From Mesorhizobium sp. RMAD-H1 (GTDB lineage: Bacteria > Pseudomonadota > Alphaproteobacteria > Rhizobiales > Rhizobiaceae), in the NCBI RefSeq assembly GCF_014191375.1, contig NZ_JACHWN010000011.1, positions 1 through 64,000 of the forward strand: DNA of 64,000 bases, written 5' to 3'. The notes below the pieces were generated by a model that worked only from the letters and a program-made list of their open reading frames with translations, was not told the DNA's origin and did no database searches. A program made the position numbers and the translations under genes. Positions within the stretch are counted from its first letter, which is position 1, and each line of letters opens with the position of its first letter. Below, in pieces: positions 62,205-64,000 of this stretch.

Positions 62205-63196
62205 TGCCCCGGGCCGTCAGGGATTTCCGTTTCATCCTGCTTGCCGTGGCCCTCGTGGCGCTCTGCATAGCGCTGGCGCGACCCAGCTGGACGTTGCCAC
62301 GGGCGGCTTACGACCTTCTTTTCATTGTCGACGTTACCGGCAGCATGAACGCGCGTGATTATGTGCTGGACGACCGTCCCGCAGCCCGCCTTGAGGCCGT
62401 CAAGAAGACATTGCGCGATCTGATCGCAGGGCTGCCCTGCCGTTCTCGCGTTGGGCTCGGCATTTTCACCGAGCGCCGCAGCTTTCTTCTATTCGAGCCG
62501 GTCGAGCTTTGTGATAACTATCCCGTGGTGGAGGCTGCTATCGGCTCGCTGGAATGGCGTATGGCGTGGGAAGGCGACAGCCGCATCGCTTCCGGCCTGA
62601 ACAGCGCCATCGCGATTGCGCGCAACCTCGATGCCGATCTCGTCTTTTTGACCGACGGCCATGAGGCCCCGCCGCTGCCTGCCTCCGGCTCTTCGTCTTT
62701 CGAGGGGAAGCCCGGCGAGGTGAATGGGCTTGTTGTCGGCGTGGGGGGAGATACCCTCGTCCCCATACCGAAATTCGACGATATGGGCCGCGAGATCGGT
62801 TTCTTGGCGATGACAGACGTGCAGCAGGAGAACAGGGCCGGCCCTCCGCCGGCCGATGCATCGAACCGTGCGGGCTGGCATCCGCGCAATGCGCCCTTCG
62901 GCGGGGAGGCCCCGGCAGGCAATGAGCATCTCACTTCTGTGCGGGAGGATTATCTTCAGACGCTGGCGCGCCGGGCCGAGCTTGGCTATGCGCGCCTGGA
63001 AGACGCTTACCGGCTGGAGAGGATGCTGGCGCGAAACGCGTCACCACGCATGATCGAAACGAGGGTCGATCTCAGTCTCATCCCGGCTGCCATCGCGCTG
63101 GCAGCGCTTCTTGCCAGCTATAGCGCCCTGCCAATTTCCCGCCTTCGCCAGCGTCTGGCTACATCTCGTCTTGGAAACGAAAGGATGGCTCAATGA
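62201..63196 (+). CDS. mxaL: MxaL, second VWA-domain protein
   Basis: The 331-residue protein has an N-terminal membrane helix (FILLAVALVALCIALA), a VWA domain with LLFIVDVTGSMNARD as its metal site (Asp, Thr, Ser), and a C-terminal helix (LIPAAIALAALLASYSAL). ATG at 62201 overlaps the mxaK stop; the longer frame from 61625 is a shadow. Together with MxaC it forms the paired VWA partners for MxaR. Confidence 0.91.
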   Translation: MMPRAVRDFRFILLAVALVALCIALARPSWTLPRAAYDLLFIVDVTGSMNARDYVLDDRPAARLEAVKKTLRDLIAGLPCRSRVGLGIFTERRSFLLFEPVELCDNYPVVEAAIGSLEWRMAWEGDSRIASGLNSAIAIARNLDADLVFLTDGHEAPPLPASGSSSFEGKPGEVNGLVVGVGGDTLVPIPKFDDMGREIGFLAMTDVQQENRAGPPPADASNRAGWHPRNAPFGGEAPAGNEHLTSVREDYLQTLARRAELGYARLEDAYRLERMLARNASPRMIETRVDLSLIPAAIALAALLASYSALPISRLRQRLATSRLGNERMAQ

Positions 63197-63723
63197 AACA
63201 ACTGCTCGCCATATTGTTTGTAGCAATCGGAACATCGCTTGCTTTCGCGCATGGTCCGACGCCCCAGAAGGTGGAGGAAACGGTCTCCATCACAGCGCCT
63301 ACGGAAGCCGTCTGGGCTGTGATCGGAGACTTCGCGAACCTAGCGGCATGGCACCCGCTTGTGGTGAACTGCACCGGGACGGGTGGTAATGATACCGGAG
63401 CTGAGCGGACGATCGAACTCAAGAGCGGTGGCCGGATCACCGAGGGCCTTGATGAGTATGACGCTGCCGGACACGCCTATTCCTATCGCCTGGCAAAGGA
63501 GAATGTGGAGGTCCTCCCGGTAAGTTCCTATTCGGCGACACTCTCCGTGCGTCCAGCAGGCGAGGGAGGCAGCGAAGTCGTCTGGAAAGCCAGTCTCTAT
63601 CGCGCAGATACCGGCAATTATCCGCCCGAAGGGCGGGATGACGCCGCCGCCGCCGCTGCGATGAAGGCATTCTTCCGCACCGGGCTCGACAATCTGAAGC
63701 AAATGGCGGAGGCGCGTCAGTAA
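63193..63723 (+). CDS. mxaD: MxaD, SRPBCC-fold periplasmic protein
   Basis: The 176-residue exported protein has a signal peptide ending near SLAFA and a polyketide-cyclase/START-like fold (ETVSITAPTEAVWAVIGDFANLAAWHPLV). MxaD increases electron transfer between methanol dehydrogenase and cytochrome c-L in Methylobacterium. The start overlaps the mxaL stop by 4 nt. It is the last member of the chain of overlapping genes mxaR-S-A-C-K-L-D. Confidence 0.92.
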   Translation: MKQLLAILFVAIGTSLAFAHGPTPQKVEETVSITAPTEAVWAVIGDFANLAAWHPLVVNCTGTGGNDTGAERTIELKSGGRITEGLDEYDAAGHAYSYRLAKENVEVLPVSSYSATLSVRPAGEGGSEVVWKASLYRADTGNYPPEGRDDAAAAAAMKAFFRTGLDNLKQMAEARQ

Positions 63724-63912
63724 CCGGCGCGTCGAGAGAGGACGCGATATCCGTCCAACACCTCCTGTCGCCGTCCGTTTAGTTTACGCATACACGAATT
63801 AAAATTGACGCGCGAAAAGTTTTGTGGTTGGTATGCCCTTCGTCGGCTGGCCAAGAGCCCGCCAGCGCGGCTGTCGTAGCGTTGGGCTCCACCTAACATC
63901 CGGGAGGAATTC

Positions 63913-64000
63913 GTGACCTTTTCTCGTACCCTGAAGTCGCTGCTTGCTTCCGCAGCCTTCTCACTGATCGCAGTCGCCGCCCAGGCGGAAGGCATTGGCG
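63913..64000 (+). CDS. 5' end of an exported protein gene (partial)
   Basis: A GTG at 63913 with GGGAGGAATTC upstream opens 29 codons that run off the window: a basic start and hydrophobic core (TFSRTLKSLLASAAFSLIAV, ending near AAQA-EG), a clear Sec signal peptide. It lies 190 nt behind mxaD on the same strand. It could be another methanol oxidation gene or an unrelated periplasmic protein; identity cannot be told. Confidence 0.7.
   Translation, partial: MTFSRTLKSLLASAAFSLIAVAAQAEGIG

Overview
The window looks like chromosome, or a large replicon, of a GC-rich alphaproteobacterium, most likely order Hyphomicrobiales (rhizobia and relatives). Reasons: dense use of LysR regulators and ABC uptake systems, a DUF4142 protein, a Tat-exported Hint-domain protein, OccR/NocR-like regulators, rhizobial-type autotransporters, and a complete calcium-type methanol dehydrogenase (mxa) gene set. 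The organism should therefore be able to oxidise methanol, or descend from one that could. No rRNA, CRISPR array or prophage was seen. One insertion sequence end lies at the left edge.

Layout. (1) 1-4.1 kb: the end of an IS3-family element sits in a methyltransferase gene and truncates it; then come two small envelope proteins, a tRNA-Leu(UAA) gene split by a 217-nt group I intron, and a tRNA-Pro(CGG). (2) 4.3-7 kb: a fused GDP-mannose-type nucleotidyltransferase/AGE-type sugar isomerase, followed by the broken 3' end of an autotransporter gene. (3) 7-13.1 kb, minus strand: aldehyde dehydrogenase, beta-hydroxyacid dehydrogenase, LysR, M20D amidohydrolase and a two-part DUF3100-type membrane system, probably uptake, deacylation and oxidation of an N-acyl compound. 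(4) 13.3-14.9 kb: LysR and divergent azoR. (5) 15-24.4 kb: an opine/amine-type catabolic cluster: RidA, a three-part HcnABC/Oox-like dehydrogenase, a DAO-type oxidase, a polyamine-type ABC importer and a divergent OccR-like regulator with an ATAA-N7-TTAT site. (6) 24.4-28.4 kb: VOC protein and TetR with twin operators, a MEKHLA/PAS protein, a possible micro-membrane protein, a Tat-exported Hint protein and a DeoR-type regulator. (7) 28.5-32.6 kb: a 1353-residue autotransporter whose passenger starts with an endonuclease/exonuclease/phosphatase domain. (8) 32.6-37.7 kb: ABC importer operon ending in a LacI repressor. (9) 37.9-49.1 kb: second OccR-like regulator, GlpD-like flavoprotein, polar amino acid ABC importer, DgcA/StcD-like demethylating flavoprotein, PuuB-like amine oxidase, HAD hydrolase and a GcvA-like LysR. 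(10) 49.2-50 kb: ZIP-type transporter. (11) 50.1-64 kb: mxaX, mxaY and probable mxaZ divergent from mxaFJGIRSACKLD, plus the signal peptide of one more exported protein.

How it fits together. MxaZYX is the regulatory block known from Paracoccus; it faces the operon for the MxaFI enzyme, its cytochrome MxaG, the periplasmic MxaJ and the assembly/calcium-insertion proteins MxaRSACKLD. MxaF has Ala (residue 336) where lanthanide-dependent XoxF enzymes have Asp, so it is the calcium-type enzyme. The flanking clusters take up and oxidise amines, methylated amino acids or opines; the DgcA-like enzyme may release formaldehyde, the same C1 product that methanol dehydrogenase makes. Substrates for all the importers are inferred from families and context only.
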